Shown here in pieces: positions 1 through 8,764 of a stretch of DNA of 64,000 nucleotides. The stretch is from an uncultured bacterium (GTDB lineage Bacteria > Armatimonadota > UBA5829). The DNA lies in contig CALJES010000018.1 of the NCBI GenBank assembly GCA_938074205.1, forward strand, positions 48,520 through 112,519. The letters run 5' to 3'. Each line of letters starts with the position of its first letter. Position 1 is the stretch's first letter. Under the pieces are notes generated by a model, which was given only the letters and a program-made list of their open reading frames with translations, made no database searches and was not told the DNA's origin. The position numbers and the translations under genes were made by a program.

Positions 1-482
1 TCCAAAGATGGCAGCACGAGAAGCAACTTCGTATGACAAAGCAGGAAGTAAAAGAGGATCTGAAACGAACCGAGGGAGACCCCCTGGTAAAATCGCGCAT
101 TCGACAGCGTCAGAGAGCGATAGCGCAACGTCGAATGATGCACGAAGTTCCAAAAGCTGATGTGGTTGTTACCAACCCTACACACTATGCTGTGGCACTC
201 AAGTATGAGCCAGAGAAGCATAGCGCACCCGTCGTTGTGGCAAAGGGACAAAGACTAATAGCACTCAAAATAAGGGAGATCGCCGAGCAGAATGGCGTGC
301 CAATAGTAGAAAATCCGCCTCTCGCTAGAACTCTTTACGCGACGGTTGATATAGGCGACGAAATCCCCGCTCATTTGTACCAAGCGGTAGCGGAAATACT
401 GGCTTATGTATACCGGTTGAGTCAAAAGGTTGCGAGCGGTCGGCACGGCAGCGCATTTAGCAGCAACACAACTTCGCAGTAG
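1..482 (+). CDS. flhB: Flagellar export protein FlhB, C-terminal part (5' end outside window)
   Basis: This is the cytoplasmic C-terminal domain of FlhB, the substrate-specificity switch of the flagellar type III export gate. The reading frame is open from the left edge (in frame from base 3), so the N-terminal membrane domain lies outside the window. Visible hallmarks are the RTEGDP stretch that follows the linker helix and the NPTH autocleavage motif near base 174; cleavage occurs between the Asn and Pro. The downstream VAKGQR and ENPPLAR segments are also typical. It is followed after 40 bp by flhA, in the usual flagellar gene order. The identification is secure; only the start is missing. 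Confidence 0.95.
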   Translation, partial: QRWQHEKQLRMTKQEVKEDLKRTEGDPLVKSRIRQRQRAIAQRRMMHEVPKADVVVTNPTHYAVALKYEPEKHSAPVVVAKGQRLIALKIREIAEQNGVPIVENPPLARTLYATVDIGDEIPAHLYQAVAEILAYVYRLSQKVASGRHGSAFSSNTTSQ

Positions 483-522
483 CTAGCTGTTCGCCGGTTT
501 TGCACTTTGGAAGGATTTGGCT

Positions 523-2616
523 ATGTCGGTAGCGTTACCGGGTTCAAAAACACAATCTACGCTGGGGGCACTAACTAGATACAGCGACATATTCGTGGCA
601 TTTGCGGCTGTCGTTATTGTCGGAATGATGATCTTGCCGATGCCGCATTGGCTTCTCGATGTATCGCTTTGTGCCAATATAGCGCTGGCTTTATCCGTTC
701 TCTTGGTGACAATGTACACTGCTGAGCCGCTCCAGTTCAGCTCATTTCCTTCCTTGCTTCTTTTGACGACACTGTTCCGTCTAGCCCTGAACATCTCTGC
801 AACGCGCTTGATTCTTCTCCATGCGGATGCGGGCACAGTTATAAGGGCTTTTGGGACGGTGGTCGTTGGTGGAAACTATGTGGTTGGCATTGTAGTTTTC
901 GCGATCATTATAGTCATCCAGTTTGTAGTCATAACCAACGGTGCCGGTCGGGTGGCTGAAGTTGCCGCGCGGTTTACTTTGGATGCAATGCCCGGCAAAC
1001 AAATGGCAATAGATGCAGATCTCAATGCTGGTTTGATTGACGAAGCCGAAGCTCAGCGTCGCAGGCTGGAGATCGCCCGCGAGGCAGACTTCTACGGAGC
1101 TATGGATGGTGCGTCCAAATTTGTCCGCGGTGACGCTGTCGCCGCGATAGTGATGATAATCATCAACATATTGGGTGGGTTTGTCGTTGGTGTATTGCAA
1201 AAAGGCATGAATCTAACTCAAGCCCTGCAAACCTACACACTGCTCACCGTTGGTGAAGGCCTCGTAACCCAGATTCCAGCCCTGTTGGTTTCTACAGCTA
1301 CAGGTCTAATGGTTACCAAAAACGGCTCGGAACGGAATCTAGGCCACGAGCTGATCTCCCAAGTTTTTTCGAGTCCTAAGGCCATTGGCATAACTGCGAG
1401 TGTGTTTGCTGCATTAGTGATAGTTCCCGGAATGCCGAGGGTGCCGTTGCTGAGTGCGGCTTGCGCCGTGGGCGCAGTTGCATATTTCCTCGCACAGAAT
1501 CAACGTCTTGCCGAAATCGAGGCTAAGCGGAAGGCGGCTGCTGAAAAAGAAATTCCCCAAGCGCCGGAGTCTATGACTAATCTGCTAGGCGTGGATCCGC
1601 TCTCGGTTGAAATAGGATACGGACTTATTCCGCTTGCTGATCCCAGGCAAGGTGGCGAACTTTTGGAGCGTATAACCTTGCTCAGAAAGCAAGCCGCTCT
1701 CGAATTGGGCATTGTGGTTCCAGCCATCAGGGTTCGTGACAACGTGCAGCTAGGCGCTAACGAGTATGTGGTCAAGCTTCGCGGGGTTGAAATATCAAGA
1801 GGGGAAGCCTATGTGGGACAGTATCTAGCTATGAACCCAGGTGGCGCCACAGAAAAACTGAACGGCATACCCACACAAGAACCCGCCTTCGGTCTACCAG
1901 CAATCTGGATTTCGGAGAGTCAGCGGACGTTTGCCGAAGTGGCTGGATACACGGTTGTCGACCCTACTACGGTAATTATTACCCACCTTGGGGAATTAAT
2001 CCGCCGATACGCCGCTGATTTGCTTACACGGCAAGAGACACAGGACATTCTCGATACTGCCAGAGAGATAGCGCCTGCCGTGGTAAACGAGCTTGTGCCG
2101 GACGTGGTGGGTATTGGTGATATTCAGAAGGTGTTACAGAACCTGCTGAGAGAACGGGTGCCTATCAAGGACATTGTGTCGATACTAGAGGCAATCGCCG
2201 ATCACGCTTCACTTACAAAGGACACAGACATATTGACAGAGTACGTACGCCAGCGCCTGTCCCTCGCGATATGTCAACAGTATAAGGGTCCTGGTGGTAA
2301 GATCGTCGCGTTCGCTTTTCATCCAGCCACAGAACAGATCATTGCAGACAACATAAGACAAACTGAGCTGGGAATGCGTCTGATATTAGAGCCCAGCCTG
2401 GTACGGGAATTGCTGTCTTCTATTCGCGACCAAATAGAACAATTGTCGGCGTTGGGCTATGCTCCAGTTGTGCTTTGCTCGCCTAGGATCAGAATGCACG
2501 TGAGGCGATTGGTCGAGCAGAGCTTTCCGACTCTTGCGGTCCTTTCTTATGCTGAGATCGCCCCCAACGTCGACGTAGAAACAAAGGGCATGGTGAAGAT
2601 AGGAAATGCGAATTAA
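523..2616 (+). CDS. flhA: Flagellar biosynthesis protein FlhA
   Basis: FlhA is the large export-gate subunit of the flagellar type III secretion system. The protein is about 697 residues, the usual family length. The N-terminal half holds about eight membrane segments with the conserved cytoplasmic FHIPEP-region sequences (for example the DAMPGKQMAIDADLNAG stretch). The C-terminal half is the soluble substrate/chaperone docking domain. The ATG at 523 is preferred over a TTG at 517 because a GGAAGGA ribosome site at 509-515 is properly spaced only for the ATG. It overlaps flhF by 11 bp, which suggests translational coupling. Confidence 0.96.
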   Translation: MSVALPGSKTQSTLGALTRYSDIFVAFAAVVIVGMMILPMPHWLLDVSLCANIALALSVLLVTMYTAEPLQFSSFPSLLLLTTLFRLALNISATRLILLHADAGTVIRAFGTVVVGGNYVVGIVVFAIIIVIQFVVITNGAGRVAEVAARFTLDAMPGKQMAIDADLNAGLIDEAEAQRRRLEIAREADFYGAMDGASKFVRGDAVAAIVMIIINILGGFVVGVLQKGMNLTQALQTYTLLTVGEGLVTQIPALLVSTATGLMVTKNGSERNLGHELISQVFSSPKAIGITASVFAALVIVPGMPRVPLLSAACAVGAVAYFLAQNQRLAEIEAKRKAAAEKEIPQAPESMTNLLGVDPLSVEIGYGLIPLADPRQGGELLERITLLRKQAALELGIVVPAIRVRDNVQLGANEYVVKLRGVEISRGEAYVGQYLAMNPGGATEKLNGIPTQEPAFGLPAIWISESQRTFAEVAGYTVVDPTTVIITHLGELIRRYAADLLTRQETQDILDTAREIAPAVVNELVPDVVGIGDIQKVLQNLLRERVPIKDIVSILEAIADHASLTKDTDILTEYVRQRLSLAICQQYKGPGGKIVAFAFHPATEQIIADNIRQTELGMRLILEPSLVRELLSSIRDQIEQLSALGYAPVVLCSPRIRMHVRRLVEQSFPTLAVLSYAEIAPNVDVETKGMVKIGNAN

Positions 2617-3823
2617 GACTTTTGAAGCTCCAACGTTGCAAGATGCTTTGGAAAAGGCCCGTAGAGAACTGGGCGAGGATGCCGTGGTACTCAATACCCG
2701 TTATGTAAAGTCTACCGGATTGCTGGGAATTCGCGGCGCTTCAAAGGTGGAACTAACAGCAGCCGTGCAACCTGAGGAACCTGGGGCAGTCGAGGTCGAA
2801 AATTGTGCGGATCGAACTCATAGTACTGCCATGGTCGAGTCTTCTTACCGATCGCTAAACAATCCGCTGTGCGATGGGGACAACTCCACACAGGTGCAGA
2901 TGGCTTCGGAGAATACTGAAGGCCGATGTACAAGTTTTTCCAAGGCCGAATCAACGGCGCCAGATATCGCTGACATAAAGTGGGAGCTTCGGCGCCTTGG
3001 TCTGATCGTCGAAAACTTACTTGCAGCGCGAATGTCAGTTTCTGCGGGCGAGCGGACACCTGAACAAGTGCATACGCCGTTACTGATCCGCGCAGGGGTG
3101 GAAGCAAATATCGCCTACAAACAACTTGCTGACCTCGTGTATTTTGACGAGTTTGATACGCTCATAAAAGCGCTGGCTTCGAAACTTGAAAGTTTCGTGC
3201 GTCCGTTTGATTGTGCTGATTCTAGAGTCGTTGCTTTAGTCGGCCCTACCGGCGCGGGTAAAACCACTACTCTGGCCAAACTTGCAGCTAAATGCTCGCT
3301 AGAGCAAGGCAAAGATGTTGCTCTCGTTACGGTCGATACATACCGCATTGGTGCAGTGGATCAGCTTCGAACATATGCGCGGATCATGGGTATCCCCCTT
3401 GAAGTTGCTTTTTCCCCTGCAGATGTAGCGGCAGCAGTTAATAAGCATAGGAACCGTGACCTCATACTGATCGACACGGTGGGTCGTAGCCAGCGAAGCG
3501 AGGAGCACTTGCGCGAGCTTAAGGCTTTCCTTGACGCGGCTGATGGCGTGGAAACACACCTTGTTGTATCGGCTGCTCTGTCACCAGACGTGCAGTACGA
3601 AGTTGTGGAGAGATTCTCGATTTTCTCACCGAAGTGCCTGATAATCACCAAGCTGGATGAAGTGTCCAACTTGGGTGTCCTGGTGAATCTACCCTTCCGC
3701 AGTGGTTTGCCGGTTTCTTGCACCACGTCAGGACAAAACGTCCCGAACGATCTGAGCATAGCCGATGCCAATGAAATGGCCGCAGCGGTTTTAGGACGTA
3801 TTACCGCGGAGGTTGCTAGATGA
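2606..3823 (+). CDS. flhF: Flagellar biosynthesis SRP-type GTPase FlhF
   Basis: FlhF is an SRP-family GTPase that sets flagellar position and number together with FlhG. The 405-residue protein starts with the typical B-domain sequence MRIKTFEAPTLQDAL, followed by a variable middle. The NG domain occupies roughly the last 200 residues: P-loop GPTGAGKTTTLAKLAAK, the DTYRIGAVDQL segment, DTVGRS (G3) and TKLDE (G4). It overlaps flhA upstream and shares an ATGA stop/start overlap with flhG downstream, so the three genes are almost certainly one transcript. Confidence 0.96.
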   Translation: MRIKTFEAPTLQDALEKARRELGEDAVVLNTRYVKSTGLLGIRGASKVELTAAVQPEEPGAVEVENCADRTHSTAMVESSYRSLNNPLCDGDNSTQVQMASENTEGRCTSFSKAESTAPDIADIKWELRRLGLIVENLLAARMSVSAGERTPEQVHTPLLIRAGVEANIAYKQLADLVYFDEFDTLIKALASKLESFVRPFDCADSRVVALVGPTGAGKTTTLAKLAAKCSLEQGKDVALVTVDTYRIGAVDQLRTYARIMGIPLEVAFSPADVAAAVNKHRNRDLILIDTVGRSQRSEEHLRELKAFLDAADGVETHLVVSAALSPDVQYEVVERFSIFSPKCLIITKLDEVSNLGVLVNLPFRSGLPVSCTTSGQNVPNDLSIADANEMAAAVLGRITAEVAR

Positions 3824-4731
3824 TCGACCAGGCTGCGAGTTTAAGAGAACTTGTTAGTACCAGAAGCGCCGACCGGTGCAGGGGTCAGTCGGCGCAAGTG
3901 CAAGGTGCCGCTTACACCCTTGCGGTTACTAGCGGCAAGGGTGGGGTGGGCAAGACCAGTCTCGCAGTCAACCTTAGTCTCCTGCTTGCTCGCAAAAAGC
4001 GGAAGATTTGGTTTATGGATGCTGACTTTGGTCTTGCGAATGCTGAAGTACTTCTAGGCGTGACACCGCCATTTAACGTAATGCATGTGTTGCGCGGCGA
4101 GGTCGATCTGGCAAGTGCTTGGTTGGACGTTGCAGAGGGCGTGAAGCTGCTCTCTTCCGGTTCGGGACTTGAGGACGTAGCGAATATTGATGGATGTCGG
4201 GCTGCTTATCTAATCCGCAGTGTCAAATGTCTTTCTGGGCCAGATGACATTGTTCTAGCTGATACTGGCCCGGGTATCGATGATCCGGTCATGTCTATCT
4301 TGACGGCGGCGGACGAGGTTATGGTGGTTACCACACCGGAACCGACTGCTCTCACAGATTCCTACGCAACAATGAAAGTTTTATTTTCACAGCGGCCTGA
4401 GTCGGATGTGACTCTTGTTATCAATTGCTGTGAGAGCCCTTCTCAAGCTGAGTCTCTGGCAAAGGCGATCAGCAACGTGTGCCAAAAGTTCCTCGGTAGA
4501 AGCTTCCAACGCTACGAGTACCTACCAGTGGATAACAGCTTGGCTCGCGCGATACAGGCTCAGAAGCCTCTTGTTATGGGTTCGTATCGCAGCCGCTTGG
4601 AACCGTGGCTGTGGAAGCTGGCAAACGGCATAGAAAGGAGAATGAAAGACAGGCACTCGGCTCTCGCATTCCGCGAGGCCGGTTTGCGTGTTGGACATTG
4701 GTCAGAAGCTGCAGCGGCGCGGTCGTTTTGA
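3820..4731 (+). CDS. flhG: MinD/ParA-type ATPase FlhG (YlxH)
   Basis: FlhG is a MinD-like ATPase that stimulates FlhF GTPase activity and controls flagellar number. The 303-residue protein has the deviant Walker A motif KGGVGKTSLAVNLS at residues 40-53, the MDADFGLANAEVLLG segment that is characteristic of FlhG, and the LADTGPGI Walker B region. The N-terminal extension of about 35 residues is where FlhG proteins carry their FlhF-activating segment. Its start overlaps the flhF stop (ATGA at 3820). Confidence 0.95.
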   Translation: MIDQAASLRELVSTRSADRCRGQSAQVQGAAYTLAVTSGKGGVGKTSLAVNLSLLLARKKRKIWFMDADFGLANAEVLLGVTPPFNVMHVLRGEVDLASAWLDVAEGVKLLSSGSGLEDVANIDGCRAAYLIRSVKCLSGPDDIVLADTGPGIDDPVMSILTAADEVMVVTTPEPTALTDSYATMKVLFSQRPESDVTLVINCCESPSQAESLAKAISNVCQKFLGRSFQRYEYLPVDNSLARAIQAQKPLVMGSYRSRLEPWLWKLANGIERRMKDRHSALAFREAGLRVGHWSEAAAARSF

Positions 4732-4973
4732 TCGTTGGAGGATGGGTACCTGAGTTGGGTAGAGCCATATGGAGGTTGATAAGTTTGCTCTTGGCCCTAG
4801 GAACCTTCTTGGCTGTTGCGTCAGTCCAGCTTTTGAACGGCGAGGATTTGTTATGGTTGGTGATCAAGGCAATAGGAGCGTTTTTCGCGAGCTGGTTGGT
4901 TCTAGGGTTCCTGGGTGAGCTGTTGGGATCGCTCCTGGACAACAGGGGCGAGGATTCATTGACAGATGTTTGA
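4728..4973 (+). CDS. Small membrane protein between flhG and fliA
   Basis: This is a hydrophobic protein of at most 81 residues, with two predicted membrane helices (a stretch beginning ISLLLALGTFL and another beginning WLVIKAIGAFFASWL) and a short charged acidic tail. I do not recognise a family. The start is uncertain: a TTG at 4728 overlaps the flhG stop, a TTG at 4755 follows a GGAGGA at 4737-4742, and a TTG at 4785 follows a GGAGG at 4771-4775. Its position inside the flagellar operon, 30 bp before fliA, suggests a role in flagellar assembly or placement, but that is inference from context only. Confidence 0.6.
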   Translation: MIVGGWVPELGRAIWRLISLLLALGTFLAVASVQLLNGEDLLWLVIKAIGAFFASWLVLGFLGELLGSLLDNRGEDSLTDV

Positions 4974-5002
4974 TCCCTAGGGGAGGGTAGTGCGGGTTAA
5001 AC

Positions 5003-5767
5003 ATGGATGCACGTGAGAAACTGTGGTTCGAGTATAAGAATAACGGCAGCGAGGAGGCAAGGGAGAAACTGATTGAAGAATATGCCTACCTTGCGAAGTA
5101 CGCAGTGGACAGACTGAATCTGTCTCCTTCCGGCGCTTTGGGTTATGAGGATCTCATAGGTCACGCGATCGTAGGGTTGATTGATGCCATAGAAAAATAT
5201 GATCCTAGCCGCAGCGTCAAGTTTGAAACCTATGCATTGTCCAGGATTCGCGGGGAAGTTATCGACGTCATACGAGCACTAGATTGGGCTCCCCGATCTC
5301 TCAGGAGGCAAGAAGCTGAACTTCGCAGGGCATACGCTTACTTGGAAACCGTTCTAGGACGAAGTGCCACCGACCAGGAGGTGGCTGATTATCTCAATAT
5401 CACAGTGTCCGAACTCGAAAAGCTTTTGGCGAACGTTTCCCAATGCGCATTGTTGTCCTTGGATGAAATCATAGCTTCAGGTGGCGATGTGTTGCATTCA
5501 GCTGATGGTTATTCGGACTCAGGTGACCCTGAAGCGATGATCGAGCGTTCGGAGCAAGTGCAGTTGCTAGCTCAGGCTATCGAAGAATTGCCCGAGCGTG
5601 AGCGTACGGTTATATCGCTTTACTACTACGATAAACTGACTCAGAAGGAGATAGCAGCAGTTCTAGGAGTTACCGAATCGCGGGTATGCCAGATGCACAC
5701 AAAGGCCGTGTTGCGGTTGGCTGCAAAGCTGACCCGTATGCCGTTGTCACTCTACGCTGCTGCGTGA
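5003..5767 (+). CDS. fliA: Flagellar sigma factor FliA (sigma-28, WhiG/SigD family)
   Basis: This alternative sigma factor directs transcription of late flagellar and chemotaxis genes. The 254-residue protein has region 2 (GYEDLIGHAIVGLIDAIEKYD, then the FETYALSRIRGEVIDVIR core contact region, followed by DWAPRSLR), region 3 around residues 95-150, and region 4 with a helix-turn-helix (LTQKEIAAVLGVTESRVCQMH). The DWxPRSxR signature and the length separate it from housekeeping sigma factors. It lies at the end of the flhB-flhA-flhF-flhG run, as in many Gram-positive-type flagellar clusters. Confidence 0.94.
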   Translation: MDAREKLWFEYKNNGSEEAREKLIEEYAYLAKYAVDRLNLSPSGALGYEDLIGHAIVGLIDAIEKYDPSRSVKFETYALSRIRGEVIDVIRALDWAPRSLRRQEAELRRAYAYLETVLGRSATDQEVADYLNITVSELEKLLANVSQCALLSLDEIIASGGDVLHSADGYSDSGDPEAMIERSEQVQLLAQAIEELPERERTVISLYYYDKLTQKEIAAVLGVTESRVCQMHTKAVLRLAAKLTRMPLSLYAAA

Positions 5768-5794
5768 GGCTCGCAGCGGCTTTTCGAAAAGGCG

Positions 5795-6097
5795 GTGATA
5801 GATGTGGATACGGATCCAACAGGGCTGACAGGATCGATTTCGAGACTGTTTGGTGTGGGGAAGTCGCTCGGATCAACTCAGCGAGCGAGCGAACTAGCAC
5901 AAGATCAACTGGCGGACGAGTCAGTCAATGCTCTACATCGTAAGTCACCCAACCAAGCGAACGGGGTATCAAGAGAGAAAATAAGAAGAGATCGCGAGCG
6001 AAGGCAAAAAGAGCACCAGCGCAAACTTGGCCGGAGCGGTGAAAAAGACATAGAACTGGCTGCAGAGACGTCCAGCGAGATTGATTTTACTGCATAG
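5795..6097 (+). CDS. Hypothetical charged small protein downstream of fliA
   Basis: This encodes a 100-residue soluble protein with a very basic, glutamine/lysine/arginine-rich centre (around residues 58-80, likely helical) and an acidic C-terminus. I do not recognise a family. A GTG at 5795 follows an AAAAGG sequence closely; a second GTG at 5804 is better spaced, so the start is uncertain. It begins 27 bp after fliA on the same strand and is probably cotranscribed with it, which suggests a flagellar accessory protein. It might be overlooked in automated annotation because of its size. Confidence 0.5.
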   Translation: MIDVDTDPTGLTGSISRLFGVGKSLGSTQRASELAQDQLADESVNALHRKSPNQANGVSREKIRRDRERRQKEHQRKLGRSGEKDIELAAETSSEIDFTA

Positions 6098-6184
6098 CGT
6101 CTTTCCATATCGTGGCTTAGTTTGGGCATGGTGGGTGTACGTCTGGATCGGAAGCTGCTGTAAATTTTCGGAGCGCAGAAGAGC

Positions 6185-6643
6185 ATGGAAACTTTGTTCT
6201 GTTCATTCGTTTTAGTGTTAGTCTTTTGGCTCCTATGGCGTGGCGTTGTATGGATGCTGCGGGCGGGTGGAAAAAACAACCTTAAGTTCGAGCCGCTAAC
6301 CCCAGCCGACCTTCGCGTTTTGGAAGAGGCTGCCGCGCGGCTCATGGAGGAACTCAGAGCAACGGCAGATGAGTGTGTTGCTAAGATCGAAGCAGCATGT
6401 GCCCAGGCAACTCAAACTAAACAACGTTTTGATGCCGCGACAACCGCTACAGATATGCAAAACCCTGATTGGGCGAGATGTGACATAAGTGCATCGGAAC
6501 TTGCAAGGCAAGTTGGGCTTACTACGGGCGAAATTGAGCTAATGCGCTCTTTACGTTCTTTTTGCCCGGGGTACAACAAAGATTCGACAGCTCAAAAGCC
6601 CGATTCCGAGTCTAAAATTCTTACTTTAGGGTCAGATTCCTAA
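6185..6643 (+). CDS. Membrane-anchored SwrB/YlxL-like protein
   Basis: The 152-residue protein has one N-terminal membrane anchor (residues 3-26), then a helical, probably coiled-coil region (residues 43-85) and a C-terminal helix-turn-helix-like segment (SASELARQVGLTTGEIELM). This order, and its place right after fliA, matches Bacillus SwrB (YlxL), which promotes flagellar type III export and assembly. The similarity is architectural and positional; I cannot show strong sequence identity. It ends the flagellar block, and its last 23 bases overlap the 3' end of a convergent gene. Confidence 0.6.
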   Translation: METLFCSFVLVLVFWLLWRGVVWMLRAGGKNNLKFEPLTPADLRVLEEAAARLMEELRATADECVAKIEAACAQATQTKQRFDAATTATDMQNPDWARCDISASELARQVGLTTGEIELMRSLRSFCPGYNKDSTAQKPDSESKILTLGSDS

Positions 6644-8444
6644 GTCGTGTTGCTCGTTTTGCAGCTTCGCTGCCCAATTCGCCTTTCGGATCTTCTTGGG
6701 CCGTTTGTTCATACTGTTCAAGTGCTCTTTTGACAAGTCCTGCCTTCTCGCAAGCAAGAGCATATTCGAATCGGTCGTTTGTAGACAGAATACCCAAAGC
6801 ATTTGCCTTTGCGTAAGAGTCAATCGCTTTATTGAAATCACCCAATCTTAGACTTACCCTAGCAAGACCTATCCACGCAGCGCGAAGCTTAGGGTTGAGC
6901 AATATGGCACGTGAGAACGCCTGTTCAGCTTTTTTCAGATCGCCGAGAAGGATGTAGGAGCTTCCTAAGCTCACGTATATCCGTGCGTCATCGCCTATTT
7001 CTTCCAGGGCTTCCAAAAGAACTTTCTGCGCATGATTAGGTCTGCCAAGTGCTCGCAGGGAATTAGCAAGGCCGAGATAATCCGTAACGTCTCGCGAACC
7101 GTGCTCTATAGCAGCCTTATATTCGTGTTCAGCTTCTCGGTAGAGGCCCGCCTTGAAGAAGTAGTATCCAGCCCAGCTGCGGAAGAAGCGACCACCTGTT
7201 TTTGAGATTGCCCTCGCCCAGGCAACGTCAGAGGAGTAGGGCTGGCAGCTTTCCACAGTTAGTGCTCCGCAATAAAGAACGAACCAGACTATAATTGCCC
7301 ACCCAATGATGCGCCAGATTCGCAGCTGACGTGGTTTCCATGTGAGAATCCGGTTCGCTAGCCACCCAATGATCATCGATGATCCAACACTTGGTAGGTA
7401 AACGAAACGCTCCGCCGGGATTGGTGACATTGCCGGCAGTAAATTTACCACCGGGAGCAGTGTGACGAGAATCCATAGTAGGGCGAATGCCAAGTGAGGA
7501 ACATTTTGTCTCAGGCGCACGGCTGACATTGCAAGTCCTATAGGTATCAGCCAAGCTGCAAGAGCAACCGGCGGGTACTTAATGCCTATCGGAAACACGT
7601 CGTAAACAACTCGTCCCAATTGAGGTATGAACATCATGCGTATGTAAGCTGCGTACGCTATCCCGATCCCAAGCAACCGTTTGCCAAGCGCAGCAGTGGG
7701 ATAGTTGACAATTGTCACGTGAACTGCGTGTCGTCGAAACAGTGTAAAGATCAGCAGTGAAAGAACTATCGCGACTGCCCATTTCGTCCTATCAGCTTTC
7801 GTCAAATGGCATCGGAAAACCCACACGTAACCTGCCATAACTAGCGGCAGAACAAGCGCGTTTTCCTTCGAGAAAAACGCACATAGTGCTAGCAAACTAC
7901 AGGCGACTATTGCTTTAGCTGAAGATTTATGCTCAGACTCGCATGCCTTCACGAAGACTAAGACAGCCGAAACCGTTAATAGCGCAGAAATAACGTCCGT
8001 CCTTCCAGATACCCAACCTACGGCCTCAGCGTGTGCTGGGAGAACTGCGAAAACGAGCGCAGCTAGTCCGGCTGTGCGCAGATTACCCAAAATCCTTTGC
8101 GAAAGGGCGAAAACAAGCAAGCTGGTCACAATGTGAAATAACAAATTGGTAAGGCGATAGGCGAATGGATTTGGTCCCGAAATCGCGTAGTTCAGCTGGA
8201 ACGATACGGTGACAAGAGGCCTGTAGTAGATAACGTTCGGCCCCAGTGCTCCGTGAAGGAAATCCCTGGTGAATGCTTTTAACACGTATTTCAAACTGTG
8301 GACATATGGATCTTTGACGATCAGTTGAACATCGTCGAGCGCAAAGTCGCCTCGCAGCGAAGCTATATATGGCAACGCTGCCGCAGCGATTATAACCAGT
8401 ACCCACATCACAACCATTCTGCGTTGTTTGTTGCTTTTCATCAT
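6621..8444 (-). CDS. Membrane GT-C-type glycosyltransferase with C-terminal TPRs (TMTC-like)
   Basis: This is a polytopic membrane protein of about 607 residues. After the first membrane helix comes a luminal/periplasmic loop with the acidic pair in FALDDVQLI and an HGALGP/YYRPL stretch, typical of GT-C enzymes and of the TMTC group of O-mannosyltransferases. About ten further membrane helices follow. The last 200 residues hold at least four TPR units (for example SLGSSYILLGDLKKAEQAF). It probably transfers a sugar from a lipid carrier onto an extracytoplasmic acceptor; the substrate is unknown. A tandem ATG at 8444/8441 directly before the first helix is the likely start, although a TTG at 8510 is also open. 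Confidence 0.8.
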   Translation of the reverse strand: MMKSNKQRRMVVMWVLVIIAAAALPYIASLRGDFALDDVQLIVKDPYVHSLKYVLKAFTRDFLHGALGPNVIYYRPLVTVSFQLNYAISGPNPFAYRLTNLLFHIVTSLLVFALSQRILGNLRTAGLAALVFAVLPAHAEAVGWVSGRTDVISALLTVSAVLVFVKACESEHKSSAKAIVACSLLALCAFFSKENALVLPLVMAGYVWVFRCHLTKADRTKWAVAIVLSLLIFTLFRRHAVHVTIVNYPTAALGKRLLGIGIAYAAYIRMMFIPQLGRVVYDVFPIGIKYPPVALAAWLIPIGLAMSAVRLRQNVPHLAFALLWILVTLLPVVNLLPAMSPIPAERFVYLPSVGSSMIIGWLANRILTWKPRQLRIWRIIGWAIIVWFVLYCGALTVESCQPYSSDVAWARAISKTGGRFFRSWAGYYFFKAGLYREAEHEYKAAIEHGSRDVTDYLGLANSLRALGRPNHAQKVLLEALEEIGDDARIYVSLGSSYILLGDLKKAEQAFSRAILLNPKLRAAWIGLARVSLRLGDFNKAIDSYAKANALGILSTNDRFEYALACEKAGLVKRALEQYEQTAQEDPKGELGSEAAKRATRLRNLTLK

Positions 8445-8764
8445 TGCTAACTTGCTTTGTGCGGCTGAGATTCTCAGCGCAAGGTTACCATGACGATAGC
8501 TGTTGGTCAATGCATACGCAAGCAGCTTGAATTTATAATTGGCGAGTGAAGCCTAAAACGGTAGTTTAGCTGTCTAACCGGTTCCGAGATGCAGACCTAG
8601 CAAGGTTTACTCTGGGGTAGGGGCCAGACGATTTAGCCCGGGCAGAGGAGATAGTAGCTGCGGTGACCGCTTACTTTGGCAGGTTTGCGTCGTTCAAATG
8701 TACAAACCCTCATTGCTACTCAATGGAGTTTATCACACAGATGTTATTTTCTGGGAGGTACTTG
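8445..8764. other. Intergenic region between divergent genes
   Basis: This stretch holds the divergent starts of the membrane glycosyltransferase and the oxidoreductase. A TATAAT hexamer at 8534-8539 could be a rightward -10 element, but I find no matching -35. A strong GGGAGG ribosome site at 8753-8758 belongs to the downstream gene. No RNA gene or further coding region was recognised. Confidence 0.4.

Noticed and set aside
8663..8764. 34-codon upstream extension of the oxidoreductase at 8765
   Set aside because: Not conserved in the family and without a ribosome site; the GGGAGG at 8753-8758 points to 8765.
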